A stretch of 64,000 nt of DNA from CG2-30-36-16 sp964372115 (GTDB lineage Bacteria > Bacteroidota > Ignavibacteria > Ignavibacteriales > Ignavibacteriaceae), in assembly GCA_964372115.1 (NCBI GenBank), contig CAYJPN010000010.1, positions 84,174 to 148,173 of the forward strand. Reading direction: 5' to 3'. The notes beneath the pieces were generated by a model. That model was not told where the DNA came from. It did no database searches and was given only the letters and a program-made list of their open reading frames with translations. Shown piece after piece: positions 52,887-61,495 of the stretch (its first letter is position 1; each line of letters begins with the position of its first letter). The translations under genes and the position numbers were made by a program.

Positions 52887-55784
52887 ATGACAATAATAAA
52901 TACTTTTGCAGCTCTTTTCCTCTGGATTTTACTAATCCCAATTTTTGCTTTTATACCCCCCGGTTATTACACTGAAAAATATTTAAAGGAAGAAAATAAA
53001 ATGGAACTTTCCAACTCAACCGATTATTCTTCTTATCCTCCGATGTTCGAACTTAATATAGATGATATAAACTGGATTGAGACTACCCTGGCAGGGCTTA
53101 CATTGCGCGAAAAATGTGCGCAGATGGTTATGCCCTGGACGCTTGGTAACTATGTGTCCGAAGAATCAACCGAGTACCAGCGTGTAGAAAAGTTAGTAAA
53201 AGAATCCAAAGTTGGCGGTCTGATATTTTTCAAAGGCGACATTACAAATGAGGCTCTTCTAATAAACAAAATGCAAAATCTATCAGATCTGCCGTTGCTT
53301 ATCGCATCGGATTTTGAACGGGGTTTGGCAATGCGTTTGACCGATGCAACCGAGTTTCCATATAACATGGCGCTCGGCGCTACTGGTAATCCGCATCTCG
53401 CATATGAAATGGGACGTGCAGTTGCCGATGAATGCCGCGCGCTTGGAGTCCATCAAAATTATGCGCCGGTTGTCGACATAAACAATAATGCTTTGAATCC
53501 TATAATCAACATTCGTTCCTATTCCGAAGATATAAATATTGTAAAAGATTTTTCAGAGGCTTTTATAAAAGGTACCGCCGAACGAAATGTTTTAACAACC
53601 GTAAAACATTTTCCCGGGCATGGCAATACAATGGTTGATTCCCACCAGGATTTACCGACAATCTATGGAACGCAGGAAGAGTTATTAAACAATGAAATTG
53701 TTCCATTTAAAGCCGCAATTAAAGCCGGCGTTCATTCTGTTATGGTTGCCCATCTCGAAGTGCCTGCATTCGAAAAACAGCCGGGTATACCAGCGACCTT
53801 ATCGAAATCAATAATTACAGATTTATTAAAAGAAAGGCTTAACTTTAAAGGAATTGTCTGTACCGATGCTATGAACATGAGTGCGGTTACAAAAAACTTT
53901 TCGGTCGGCGAGGCTGCAATTATGGCGGTAAAAGCCGGCAATGATTTAGTGTTAATGCCGCCCGATGAGGATGTAGCAATGAACGCAATATACGACGCGG
54001 TTTTGAACGGTGAAGTAGATCGTAAACAGATTGATGAAAGCGTAAGAAAAATTCTTGCCGCAAAAAGATGGCTGAAGATAGAAAATAACCGCTTTAGTGA
54101 GATAAATAATTTAAATAAAACCATCAGTACATTAGAACACGTTAGCCTTGCAAAAAAAATTGCGGAAGAGTCAATTACTCTTGTAAAAAATGAAAAGTCA
54201 CTTATACCGCTCGAACCTGAAAAATATAAAAGGACGTTATGTATAACGATAACTGATGGTGCAAGCCCGGACGAAAACAAAACATTTCAGTACGGGGTTA
54301 ATGAAAAATTTGCCGGAGTTAAAAATATTTTCTTAAATAAACGAAGCAAAAAAAAGGAATATTTGCAGGCTTTTGAAGCAACCCGCCATGCGGATTTAAT
54401 TTTATTGCCTGCTTATATCCGGGTTAAGGCTTATCAGGGAACTGTTAGTCTTTCCGAACTTCAGGAAAATTTTGTAAACAAATTACTTCGTCTGAAAACT
54501 CCTATTGTAACTATAAGCTTCGGTAATCCCTATTTACTTTCGGCTTTTCCATCGGCAAAAACATATCTTTGCGCCTACGGCGATCCGAGGGTTTCACAAA
54601 CGGCAATGCTTGATGCAATTATAGGAGTAAACCCAACAACGGGTAAACTTCCTATTTCAATTCCAAATACAGAATTTACTCTGGGTTATGGACTTGAAAC
54701 CGCCACAAACAAACTTTTACCGATTGACTCGACAGATGAGAGATATGATTTTTCCGGTGTGAATAATCTTATGACCAAAGCGGTTGAGGAAAAAGTATTC
54801 CCCGGCGGTGTTTTGCTCGCAGCTAAAAACGGAAAAATAGTTTACACAAAATCATTCGGAAAATTTACGTGCGATGATACATCGCGCGCTGTAACAAATG
54901 ATGCAATATTCGATCTTGCGTCCCTATCAAAAGTAGTTGGCACAACCAGCGCCGCGATGTTTTTGTATGATGAAAAAAAATTACATCTTGAAGATAAAGT
55001 AACAAAATACCTCCCCGCATTTGCAGCAAACGGAAAAAAGAATATCACTATAAAAAACCTTTTGGTTCATAATACGGGTTTAATTGCTTATCGGAATTAT
55101 CAGCAACTTTATTCTTCCCCTGTCGAAGTAATAAATTCTATTATGGATGAAAAGCTCGAATACACTACCGGCACAAAAACCGTTTACAGCGATTTAAATA
55201 TGATTGTGCTTCAGCAAGTTATTGAAAAAATAACCGGCAAAAAACTTGACGAATATTTAGAAGAAAAATTATTCGAACCGCTTGGAATGACCCGCACAAT
55301 GTATAATCCTCCATATGGTTTGTGGTATTACATTCCACCGACAAGCATTGATGGTAAACCCGGGATTGTGCACGATGGTAACGCAGCGATTCTAAACGGT
55401 GTTGCCGGGCACGCGGGTTTGTTTTCAACTGCAGCTGATCTTTCGATATTTATGCAGATGCTGCTTCAGCACGGCAAGTATGGCGATAAGCAAATTATCA
55501 AACAAAAAACTGTTGATAAGTTTACAACCTGTCAGTCAAGATTAAGTTCACGCGCATTCGGCTGGGACACTCCATCGGAATCAGGTTCTTCGGCGGGGGA
55601 AAAGTTTAGTGTAAATTCATTCGGACATACAGGGTATACAGGCACCTCAATATGGGCGGATAAAGAGAAACAAGTTTTTATAATTTTATTAACCAACCGC
55701 GTTTACCCTGATGATACGAATAGTGAGATATTAAATTTTCGTCCGGGACTTCATGATGAGTTTATGAATGCGTTAGGATTTTAG
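52887..55784 (+). CDS. GH3 N-acetylglucosaminidase fused to a beta-lactamase-fold domain
   Basis: The 965-residue protein has an N-terminal signal/anchor helix (1-24). Residues about 65-400 are a GH3 domain of the NagZ type with KHFPGHGNTMVDSHQDLP (about 240-257), whose Asp-His dyad is the acid/base, and FKGIVCTDAMNMSAV carrying the nucleophile. A GH3 C-terminal-like region follows (about 420-600). Residues about 625-965 are a class C beta-lactamase fold with SLSK (about 678), YSDLN (about 766) and HTGYTGTS (about 912). The fusion would both cut GlcNAc from muropeptides and act on the peptide side, or the second domain may bind. Such fusions are known in Bacteroidetes. Confidence 0.93.
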   Translation: MTIINTFAALFLWILLIPIFAFIPPGYYTEKYLKEENKMELSNSTDYSSYPPMFELNIDDINWIETTLAGLTLREKCAQMVMPWTLGNYVSEESTEYQRVEKLVKESKVGGLIFFKGDITNEALLINKMQNLSDLPLLIASDFERGLAMRLTDATEFPYNMALGATGNPHLAYEMGRAVADECRALGVHQNYAPVVDINNNALNPIINIRSYSEDINIVKDFSEAFIKGTAERNVLTTVKHFPGHGNTMVDSHQDLPTIYGTQEELLNNEIVPFKAAIKAGVHSVMVAHLEVPAFEKQPGIPATLSKSIITDLLKERLNFKGIVCTDAMNMSAVTKNFSVGEAAIMAVKAGNDLVLMPPDEDVAMNAIYDAVLNGEVDRKQIDESVRKILAAKRWLKIENNRFSEINNLNKTISTLEHVSLAKKIAEESITLVKNEKSLIPLEPEKYKRTLCITITDGASPDENKTFQYGVNEKFAGVKNIFLNKRSKKKEYLQAFEATRHADLILLPAYIRVKAYQGTVSLSELQENFVNKLLRLKTPIVTISFGNPYLLSAFPSAKTYLCAYGDPRVSQTAMLDAIIGVNPTTGKLPISIPNTEFTLGYGLETATNKLLPIDSTDERYDFSGVNNLMTKAVEEKVFPGGVLLAAKNGKIVYTKSFGKFTCDDTSRAVTNDAIFDLASLSKVVGTTSAAMFLYDEKKLHLEDKVTKYLPAFAANGKKNITIKNLLVHNTGLIAYRNYQQLYSSPVEVINSIMDEKLEYTTGTKTVYSDLNMIVLQQVIEKITGKKLDEYLEEKLFEPLGMTRTMYNPPYGLWYYIPPTSIDGKPGIVHDGNAAILNGVAGHAGLFSTAADLSIFMQMLLQHGKYGDKQIIKQKTVDKFTTCQSRLSSRAFGWDTPSESGSSAGEKFSVNSFGHTGYTGTSIWADKEKQVFIILLTNRVYPDDTNSEILNFRPGLHDEFMNALGF

Positions 55785-55846
55785 AATATTGCAATTCTAA
55801 TTTTTGGGGGGAGAATTAAAAATAAATTACGAAGTATTTAAAAATA

Positions 55847-55875
55847 AAAGAGACACCGTTTAGTGTCTCTTTAAA
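55847..55875. terminator. Bidirectional intrinsic terminator
   Basis: AAAGAGACAC (55847-55856) pairs with GTGTCTCTTT (55863-55872) around a 6-base loop, with A- and T-tracts. It separates the convergent GH3 fusion and groES genes. Confidence 0.88.
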
Positions 55876-55895
55876 TAAACATAATTTTTGTTTGA

Positions 55896-56171
55896 CTAAT
55901 CTTCAACTACAGCAAGCACATCAGCGCGCTGTACAATCTTTAAGGTTTTACCATCTATATTTATTTCTTCTCCGCCGTATTTTGCGAACAAAACTTTATC
56001 ACCTTCTTTTATTTTTTCGCGCAAATCTTCATCGGTTCCTACCGCTACAACTTTTCCCATAATCGGTTTTTCTTTTGCTGTGTCGGGTATAATTAAACCC
56101 GAGGCGGTTCTTTCTTCTGACTCATCAATCAATTCAAGTACAAGCCTGTCGTCCATCGGTTTTAGTTTCAT
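55896..56171 (-). CDS. groES: Co-chaperonin GroES
   Basis: The 91-residue protein is a full-length GroES: MKLKPMDDRLVLEL start, mobile-loop ASGLIIPDTAKEKP, GKVVAVG, and YGGEEINIDGKTLKIVQRADVLAVVED at the end. It forms the heptameric lid of GroEL. No groEL follows in this window. Instead the gene lies 11 bases after a glutaredoxin gene on the same strand, so it is either an extra groES or part of a separated groE pair. I see no CIRCE heat-shock repeat upstream. Confidence 0.96.
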   Translation of the reverse strand: MKLKPMDDRLVLELIDESEERTASGLIIPDTAKEKPIMGKVVAVGTDEDLREKIKEGDKVLFAKYGGEEINIDGKTLKIVQRADVLAVVED

Positions 56172-56182
56172 AAATTTTTCCT

Positions 56183-56428
56183 TTATCTAATATTTAACAT
56201 CTGGTTAATTTTTGGTCTATCGAATCCCACTATGGGACGGTTATTTATTAAAATTACGGGTACACCGGTTTGACCGGTTTTTCTTTGTAAATCTTTTGCA
56301 GCCTGCATATCCTTACTAACATCCACTTCGGTGAATCGTACCTGATGTTCGCGGAAGTACCTTTTAGCTTGATTGCAAAAACTGCACGTTGGAGTTGTAA
56401 ACATTACAACTTTCGGCTGTGGTTGCAT
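56183..56428 (-). CDS. Glutaredoxin-like/NrdH-type thiol-disulfide protein
   Basis: The 81-residue protein has the redox motif C15-S-F-C18 in TPTCSFCNQAKRYF and the cis-proline in TGVPVILINN, with VGFDRPKI near the end matching GSH-type or NrdH-type glutaredoxins. CSFC with a downstream VGFD is seen in many stand-alone glutaredoxins. It would reduce disulfides in the cytoplasm. It precedes groES in what looks like a two-gene operon. Confidence 0.92.
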   Translation of the reverse strand: MQPQPKVVMFTTPTCSFCNQAKRYFREHQVRFTEVDVSKDMQAAKDLQRKTGQTGVPVILINNRPIVGFDRPKINQMLNIR

Positions 56429-56589
56429 AATTTTCCTTATTTGTTTTTGGTTGGATGTTATAAATTATTCCCGGATTCAAATTCGTAAAAAAATTTTGAA
56501 TGAAATGCTGAATCCTTTTAAAACTCCATGAATCGTACTACTGTGCGATTAAATGATGTTTTTAGAAAAATTTATTTAACAGGATATAA

Positions 56590-56967
56590 ATGACTTTTGG
56601 TCAAATAATTTTATACGCCGGTATTGCTTTAATAGCGTATTTATACATAAAAAGGTTTATGCTTAATCGTACTATCAAACAGTACAGCGCCTCTGAGGTT
56701 ATGGAAAAGATGAAAAACAGCCGCAGTTCAATTCTGCTTGATGTTAGAACTGCCGGCGAACGATCATCAAGATCTATAAAAAACTCAATCCACATTCCTA
56801 TTAGTGAGTTAAGAAATCGCAAAGAAGAATTAAAAAAATATAAAGATAAAGAGATAATATGTTACTGCCAGACCGGTAGTAGAAGTATAAACGCCGCCTC
56901 TATTTTGAAAAAAGATAATTTTGAAGTAGCGAATATGAAGGGCGGAATAGTGAGATACAATTTTTAA
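56590..56967 (+). CDS. Membrane-anchored rhodanese-like protein
   Basis: The 125-residue protein has one N-terminal membrane helix (about 5-22) and then a rhodanese domain: LLDVRTAGE, KNSIHIPISELR, and the active-site loop C93-Q-T-G-S-R98. The catalytic Cys and Arg are intact, so persulfide transfer is possible. It is followed after 23 bases by a DUF2892 membrane protein and then thioredoxin, a common grouping in sulfur/redox metabolism. Confidence 0.9.
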   Translation: MTFGQIILYAGIALIAYLYIKRFMLNRTIKQYSASEVMEKMKNSRSSILLDVRTAGERSSRSIKNSIHIPISELRNRKEELKKYKDKEIICYCQTGSRSINAASILKKDNFEVANMKGGIVRYNF

Positions 56968-56990
56968 TAACTAATATTTAAGGTAATACC

Positions 56991-57203
56991 ATGAAACAAA
57001 ATATGGGCTCTGCAGATCGTATTGTTCGTTTGCTTTTAGTTGCTCTTGTTGTTGTTCTTTATTTTGCCGGCGCTATAAGCGGTACTGTGGCCATAATACT
57101 GGGAGTATTAGCCGTAGTGTTTTTATTAACAAGTACGGTGGGTGTATGTCCTTTATATATACCTCTCGGACTTTCAACTTTAAAAAAGAAAAAAGATGCC
57201 TAA
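56991..57203 (+). CDS. DUF2892/YgaP-type small inner-membrane protein
   Basis: The 70-residue protein starts MKQNMGSADRIVRLLLVALVVVL, the usual DUF2892 opening, has two membrane helices, and carries TSTVGVCPLYIPLGLST, the conserved C-P-L-Y segment of the family. In YgaP this domain is fused to rhodanese; here the two are encoded side by side. The role is taken to be membrane placement of sulfur transfer. Confidence 0.88.
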   Translation: MKQNMGSADRIVRLLLVALVVVLYFAGAISGTVAIILGVLAVVFLLTSTVGVCPLYIPLGLSTLKKKKDA

Positions 57204-57254
57204 TTGTTTTTGCAGCAGGCTCAATTATTTAATGAGATAGATTAAGGAAAAAAA

Positions 57255-57620
57255 ATGACCGAACATTTGACAAAACAAACTTTTCTTGAAAAAGTTTTTA
57301 ATTATGAAAAAAACAACGATTGGAAATTTGAAGGCGAGCTTCCTGCAATAATTGATTTTTGGGCTCCCTGGTGCGGTCCATGCCGCGCGGTTGGACCGGT
57401 GCTCGAAGAACTTTCAGAAGAGTACAACGGAAAAATAAATATTTATAAAGTTAACACTGATGATGAACAGGAACTTGGCGGTGCATTCGGTATAAGAAGT
57501 ATCCCATCCATTTTATTTATCCCTAAAGAAGGACAGCCGAAAATGGCAGTCGGTGCGCTTCCGAAAGACACACTTAAAAAAGTAATTGATGAAGAACTTT
57601 TAGTTAGTATAAATAATTAG
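57255..57620 (+). CDS. trxA: Thioredoxin
   Basis: The 121-residue protein has the active site W-C40-G-P-C43 and the cis-proline in RSIPSILFI, with the standard thioredoxin length and fold. No signal peptide is present, so it is cytoplasmic. It reduces protein disulfides and may reduce the rhodanese product encoded upstream. It lies 51 bases after the DUF2892 gene and is followed by a strong terminator. Confidence 0.95.
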   Translation: MTEHLTKQTFLEKVFNYEKNNDWKFEGELPAIIDFWAPWCGPCRAVGPVLEELSEEYNGKINIYKVNTDDEQELGGAFGIRSIPSILFIPKEGQPKMAVGALPKDTLKKVIDEELLVSINN

Positions 57621-57635
57621 TTAGCACTCTATAGA

Positions 57636-57659
57636 GCGGGGGAAACCCCGCTTTTTTTA
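57636..57659 (+). terminator. Intrinsic terminator with GAAA tetraloop
   Basis: GCGGGG (57636-57641), loop GAAA, CCCCGC (57646-57651), then seven T. It ends the rhodanese/DUF2892/thioredoxin transcript. Confidence 0.93.
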
Positions 57660-57873
57660 TCTGCACTTTGTAGAAATATTGTTTTCACAAACCCAATTAA
57701 ACAATTTCTGTATCTTCCCCTTTCCCATTTATAATAAGATTGCTTCGGTTTACGATTAAACGTTTATAATAAAGCATATTTTTAGATATCGTTTTAATAG
57801 AATGTATAAATCGTTAAATTTATTTTAAATATTTTTGTGAATAAATGTTTCCTCATGGTGTATCATAGTTAAG

Positions 57874-58413
57874 ATGATTAAAAGTTATAATAATCCCGGA
57901 TTGTCGAGGGAAGAAATGAGTGAGTTTGAAACTCTCGTAAAAACAAACATGAAGCGGGCATATTTCAGCGCGCTGGGCTTAACCGGCTCGCATGATGTTG
58001 CTATGGAGCTTTCGCAGGAAGCTTTTCTGCGTGCGTATAAACATTTTAAAAGATACGACCGGAGTAAAAACTTTTTTACATGGTATTATAAAATACTACG
58101 AAATCTTTGTCTGAACCTTATTAGAGACAATAAACGAAAAAAGGAAAAAGCATTTACTCCAAAGGATTCGAAAAAATGTGTTACCGAAAGTTTATTTGAA
58201 AATATTGAAAACAAAGAGTTACAGGAAAATATTGAAGAAGCGTTAAACTCGCTTGAACCCGAAGACAGGGAGTTAATTGTATTAAGAGAATTTGACGGAA
58301 TGAGTTATAAAGAAATTGCCGAGCTGCTTCATCTGCCTGCTGGCACGGTCATGTCGCGCCTCTATTATACACGAAAAAAACTTGCGGCGGCTCTTACGAG
58401 GAGGATGATATGA
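57874..58413 (+). CDS. ECF-type RNA polymerase sigma factor
   Basis: The 179-residue protein has sigma region 2 (about 20-95, with AMELSQEAFLRAYKHFKRYD and FFTWYYKILRNLCLNLIRD) and region 4 (about 125-175, with DRELIVLREFDGMSYKEIAELLHLPAGTVMSRLYYTRKKL in pieces). There is no region 3, as expected for group 4 sigma factors. It overlaps the next gene by 4 bases (ATGA), so its regulator is probably the following membrane protein. Target promoters are not evident. Confidence 0.95.
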   Translation: MIKSYNNPGLSREEMSEFETLVKTNMKRAYFSALGLTGSHDVAMELSQEAFLRAYKHFKRYDRSKNFFTWYYKILRNLCLNLIRDNKRKKEKAFTPKDSKKCVTESLFENIENKELQENIEEALNSLEPEDRELIVLREFDGMSYKEIAELLHLPAGTVMSRLYYTRKKLAAALTRRMI

Positions 58414-58853
58414 ACGAAAGATTTATTTACTTGATGGAAAACTTTTTTGATAATTCTTTACAAGGTGAAGAAAAAAAAGAATTTTTTGATATGCTTGAAA
58501 AGCAGCCGAAATTAAAAGAAGAATTTGAAGAACAAAATAAAATAAAGGAGGTATTATCAAAAATGAAAATAAAAAATCCTTCGGTTGAAGTGTGGGACGG
58601 TTACTGGGTAGGAATTTATAACCGACTCGAACGGGGTTTGGCGTGGATAGTAATATCTATCGGCGCGCTTATATTTTTTTCATTTGTAAGCTACCACACC
58701 GTGCAAAGTTTAATAAACGATACGCATACACCTCAATTAGTAAAAATAGGTTTAGCGGCAATGATGTTCGGGCTGCTTGTACTTGCTTTTTCGGTTGTGC
58801 GCGAAAAATATTTCACATACAAACATGATAAATACAAGGAGATACAAAGATGA
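58410..58853 (+). CDS. Putative membrane anti-sigma factor
   Basis: The 147-residue protein has an acidic, helical N-terminal 60 residues (LMENFFDNSLQGEEKKEFFDMLEKQPKL) typical of anti-sigma cytoplasmic domains, then two membrane helices (about 75-98 and 110-132) and a basic tail. The zinc-binding HxxxCxxC motif of ZAS anti-sigma factors is missing. The 4-base overlap with the sigma gene and with the next gene strongly suggests a shared unit. Confidence 0.75.
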   Translation: MNERFIYLMENFFDNSLQGEEKKEFFDMLEKQPKLKEEFEEQNKIKEVLSKMKIKNPSVEVWDGYWVGIYNRLERGLAWIVISIGALIFFSFVSYHTVQSLINDTHTPQLVKIGLAAMMFGLLVLAFSVVREKYFTYKHDKYKEIQR

Positions 58854-59164
58854 TAATAACTACATCATCATCTATTCCGGGGAAGGAAATAAAAAAATCC
58901 TATGGAATAGTCCGGGGTAATACAGTGCGCGCGCGTAATATTGGAAAGGACATAATTGCCTTGTTCAAGAATATTGTGGGCGGTGAAATTGAAGAGTACA
59001 CAAAATTACTCGCCGAATCACGCGAACAGTCGATTGACAGAATGTTAGAACAGGCAAAAGAAATGGGTGCTAATGCAATTGTGGACGTACGGTTTTCTAC
59101 AAGTTACATTATGCAGAACGCGTCGGAAATTATGGTTTACGGTACAGCAGTGTTTATTGAATAA
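58850..59164 (+). CDS. YbjQ/UPF0145 family protein
   Basis: The 104-residue protein matches the YbjQ family in length and pattern: GKEIKKSYGIVRGNTVRARNIGKD, then EEYTKLLAESREQSIDRMLEQAKEMGANAIVDVRFSTS in pieces, with the conserved GANAIV core. Members form pentamers; the old label 'heavy-metal-binding' is weakly supported. It is the third gene of the ECF operon (4-base overlap), so it is likely under the sigma factor's control. Confidence 0.9.
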   Translation: MIITTSSSIPGKEIKKSYGIVRGNTVRARNIGKDIIALFKNIVGGEIEEYTKLLAESREQSIDRMLEQAKEMGANAIVDVRFSTSYIMQNASEIMVYGTAVFIE

Positions 59165-59207
59165 TTAATAGTAAGGTTGACAAGAAAAAAAATACAAAAT
59201 ATTTCAG

Positions 59208-59825
59208 CTAAATAATTTTATAGATGAGTGTAAGAACGCCGAGAAGCAGGATGATTCCCCCCGATAATTTGTTTACTGTGCGCATCACTTGGTCGCTAAG
59301 TTTATTACGGTAACGTTCAATTCCATAACTAATAACAAGCCACCACGTTGTTGATCCAAGAAAAATACCTGAGACTAAGAGTGTGGATGTTGTAAAAGTT
59401 TTACTAGAATCGGCGATGCCGAGTGCGGCGAAGATAGCGGCGAACGCGAGAATAGTTGTAGGATTTGTCATCGTTAAAAAAAACATGGAGCCGTAAGCTT
59501 TTAGTAGCCCCTTTTTATCCTGTTCGATTATTTGCGCGGTGGGATCTTTTATCATTACCTTTATGCCGAGGTAACAAAGAAAAGCCCCGCCGATTAACTG
59601 AATCATCGTATTCTCGGTCATAATTAACCCGGACACAATAGTTAAACCAAAGGCGGCAATTATACCATAAAGTGTATCTGCCGTTGCAACGCCCAGCCCG
59701 GATACAAACCCGGTTGAAAATCCTTTTGTTAAAGTACGGTTGATACACAAAATACCGATAGGGCCCACCGGTGCGGCGACAAAAATGCCTAAAATTAAAC
59801 CTTTAAAGAAAATACTAAAATCCAT
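59208..59825 (-). CDS. LysE-family amino-acid exporter
   Basis: The 205-residue protein has about six membrane helices and the family start FKGLILGIFVAAPVGPIG, including the conserved G-x-x-x-A-x-P-G-P. The segment GFVSGLGVATADTLYGI is also typical. LysE/RhtB proteins export amino acids such as lysine, homoserine or threonine; the substrate is not predictable. It stands alone, convergent with the ECF operon and 73 bases upstream-adjacent to the deaminase gene on the same strand. Confidence 0.92.
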   Translation of the reverse strand: MDFSIFFKGLILGIFVAAPVGPIGILCINRTLTKGFSTGFVSGLGVATADTLYGIIAAFGLTIVSGLIMTENTMIQLIGGAFLCYLGIKVMIKDPTAQIIEQDKKGLLKAYGSMFFLTMTNPTTILAFAAIFAALGIADSSKTFTTSTLLVSGIFLGSTTWWLVISYGIERYRNKLSDQVMRTVNKLSGGIILLLGVLTLIYKII

Positions 59826-59898
59826 TATCTCCGGTAATTTTTCTTAAAGAACAAGCTGTTCTAAAAACAAAAGAAAAAATACCCCCGGTGTTTATTTG

Positions 59899-60396
59899 CT
59901 ACTTTGATTTTTCGGTTTTTCGTGCGGATGAATATTCTTCAATATTATAATCTATCAGTCTGTCCGGCATATCAAGCTTTACAATTTCCACACCCGATTT
60001 GGTGTAAAAATCTGTCGCAAGAGTATCATGAAAATCAGAAAAAACAACTACCCGATTTATACCGGCAGCTATTAGCGCTTTTGCACATGTTGTGCACGAC
60101 ATATTTGTAATATATGCCGTAGAGCCTTTTATATTTATCCCGTGTATTGCGGCTTGCACGAGTGCATTTATTTCGGCGTGGTTTGTACGCACACAATGGT
60201 TTTCTACAACAAGGCAGCCTTCATCTTCGCAGTGCGGCTGACCCGGCAGTGAACCATTATACCCTGTGGCAAGTACAAATCTGTTTTTTACGAGAATACA
60301 TCCGCAATGCATTCGCGGGCAGGTTGCCCTTTCCGAAGCAAGCATCGCCAGCTTTAAAAAATACTCGTCCCATGTTGGTCTTTTGCCGTTCATCAA
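59899..60396 (-). CDS. Deoxycytidylate (dCMP) deaminase family protein
   Basis: The 165-residue protein has the zinc ligands H73 (HAEINAL, with catalytic E75) and C101/C104 (CTTCAKAL), plus an extra Cys/His-rich N-terminal loop (TCPRMHCGCILV, PGQPHCEDEGC) that binds a second zinc in dCMP deaminases. It would convert dCMP to dUMP for thymidylate synthesis. Alternative is a ComE-type late-competence protein, which shares this domain. Length and loops favour dCMP deaminase. Confidence 0.92.
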   Translation of the reverse strand: MMNGKRPTWDEYFLKLAMLASERATCPRMHCGCILVKNRFVLATGYNGSLPGQPHCEDEGCLVVENHCVRTNHAEINALVQAAIHGINIKGSTAYITNMSCTTCAKALIAAGINRVVVFSDFHDTLATDFYTKSGVEIVKLDMPDRLIDYNIEEYSSARKTEKSK

Positions 60397-60556
60397 TAAA
60401 TGACTCTAAAAATTAAAAAATCGAATTGCAAATATAAGTTAAGATAAACTTAAGGACAAAAATTTGTTGTTTCACCCGAAGCATTTTTGTTTTATGTTTT
60501 TACACGAAAGTTTATTTTTTTATAAATTTGCAAACAAATATTTGCGAAAGAAACAG

Positions 60557-61240
60557 ATGAGCAAACAAAAAAACAATTTCCCGTTTACGGTTGTACAGTT
60601 TCTTAAAGAATTAAAAAATAACAATAACAAAGACTGGTTTGAAAATAACAGGGAATTATTTAACGAGCTATTCCTTGCCCCGGCTCTTCAGTTTGTGGTT
60701 GATCTCGGTGAAGAACTAAAAAAAATATCGCCCGAAATTAATGCGGTACCGAAGATTGACAAATCAATTTTCAGGCTGCACCGCGATGTTAGATTCAGCA
60801 AAGACAAATCGCCGTTTAAAACAAATATGGGACTTTACTTTTGGGAAGGGAAAAAGAAACGAATGGAATGCAGCGGGTTTTATTTTCATGCTGAGCCGGG
60901 ACTTTACTTTATGGGCACCGGTATGTATATGTTCGATAAGAACTCGATGGCAAAATACCGCGCCGCTGTTTACGATTTACAAAAAGGGAAAGCGTTGAAC
61001 GCTATAGTAAAAAAAATTGAAAAAAAATATGAAGTAAAAGGGGAACATTTCAAAAAAATACCCCGCGGTTTCGATCCGGAATACCCTTACGCATATTTAT
61101 TAAAATACAACAGTATTTATACTTTTTACGAAAGCAAAAATATGGATGATCTTTATAAAGGGGACGCTGTAAAAATAGCCACGAAATTTTTTAAGGAGAC
61201 CGTTGCCCTGCATAACTGGCTTACTAAAGAGTTACAATAA
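60557..61240 (+). CDS. DUF2461 (TIGR02453) family protein
   Basis: The frame is open from 60464, but the ATG at 60557 (MSKQKNNFPFTVVQFLKELKNN) matches the family start. The product of 227 residues has the characteristic NKDWFENNRELF near the N-terminus, then IFRLHRDVRFSKDKSPFKTNMG and FYFHAEPGLYFMGTGMY. The function of the family is unknown; no catalytic residues are established. It is monocistronic. Confidence 0.9.
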   Translation: MSKQKNNFPFTVVQFLKELKNNNNKDWFENNRELFNELFLAPALQFVVDLGEELKKISPEINAVPKIDKSIFRLHRDVRFSKDKSPFKTNMGLYFWEGKKKRMECSGFYFHAEPGLYFMGTGMYMFDKNSMAKYRAAVYDLQKGKALNAIVKKIEKKYEVKGEHFKKIPRGFDPEYPYAYLLKYNSIYTFYESKNMDDLYKGDAVKIATKFFKETVALHNWLTKELQ

Positions 61241-61443
61241 CCAATAAAAAGGGATGTAAAAATAATCTTCCGGACAAAAAAATTAGCGTGCGCAAGAGTT
61301 TTTATATAATCAACCCGGTGCTGTTTCTTTTCTTTCGGTTTTATAACGGCGTTATATTTCTTAGGGCTTAAACGTATTTAAAATAACATCCGGATACAAA
61401 AGTTAACTTTAATAGGGGAAGCCGGTTTTATTTGTCTTATTTC
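61241..61443. other. Non-coding stretch before the toxin-antitoxin island
   Basis: I see no supported gene or strong hairpin here. It ends with the palindrome that precedes the decayed antitoxin. Confidence 0.6.
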
Positions 61444-61465
61444 TTATATCATAATTATGATATAA
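61444..61465. promoter_or_regulatory. Perfect 22-bp palindrome (candidate operator)
   Basis: The half-sites TTATATCATAA (61444-61454) and TTATGATATAA (61455-61465) are exact inverted repeats with no spacer. The site lies 31 bases upstream of the ATG of the decayed antitoxin frame. Antitoxins of the Phd/YefM type are known to bind palindromes before their own gene. Confidence 0.65.
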
Positions 61466-61495
61466 TATTGGCAAAGAGTATAAGGGATTCTATCA

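Noticed and set aside
53732..54280. A 182-codon open frame antisense to the GH3 fusion
   Set aside because: It lies wholly inside a gene with clear GH3 motifs, lacks a ribosome-binding site and any recognisable domain, and its Ser/Phe-rich composition is what the reverse strand of such a gene gives.
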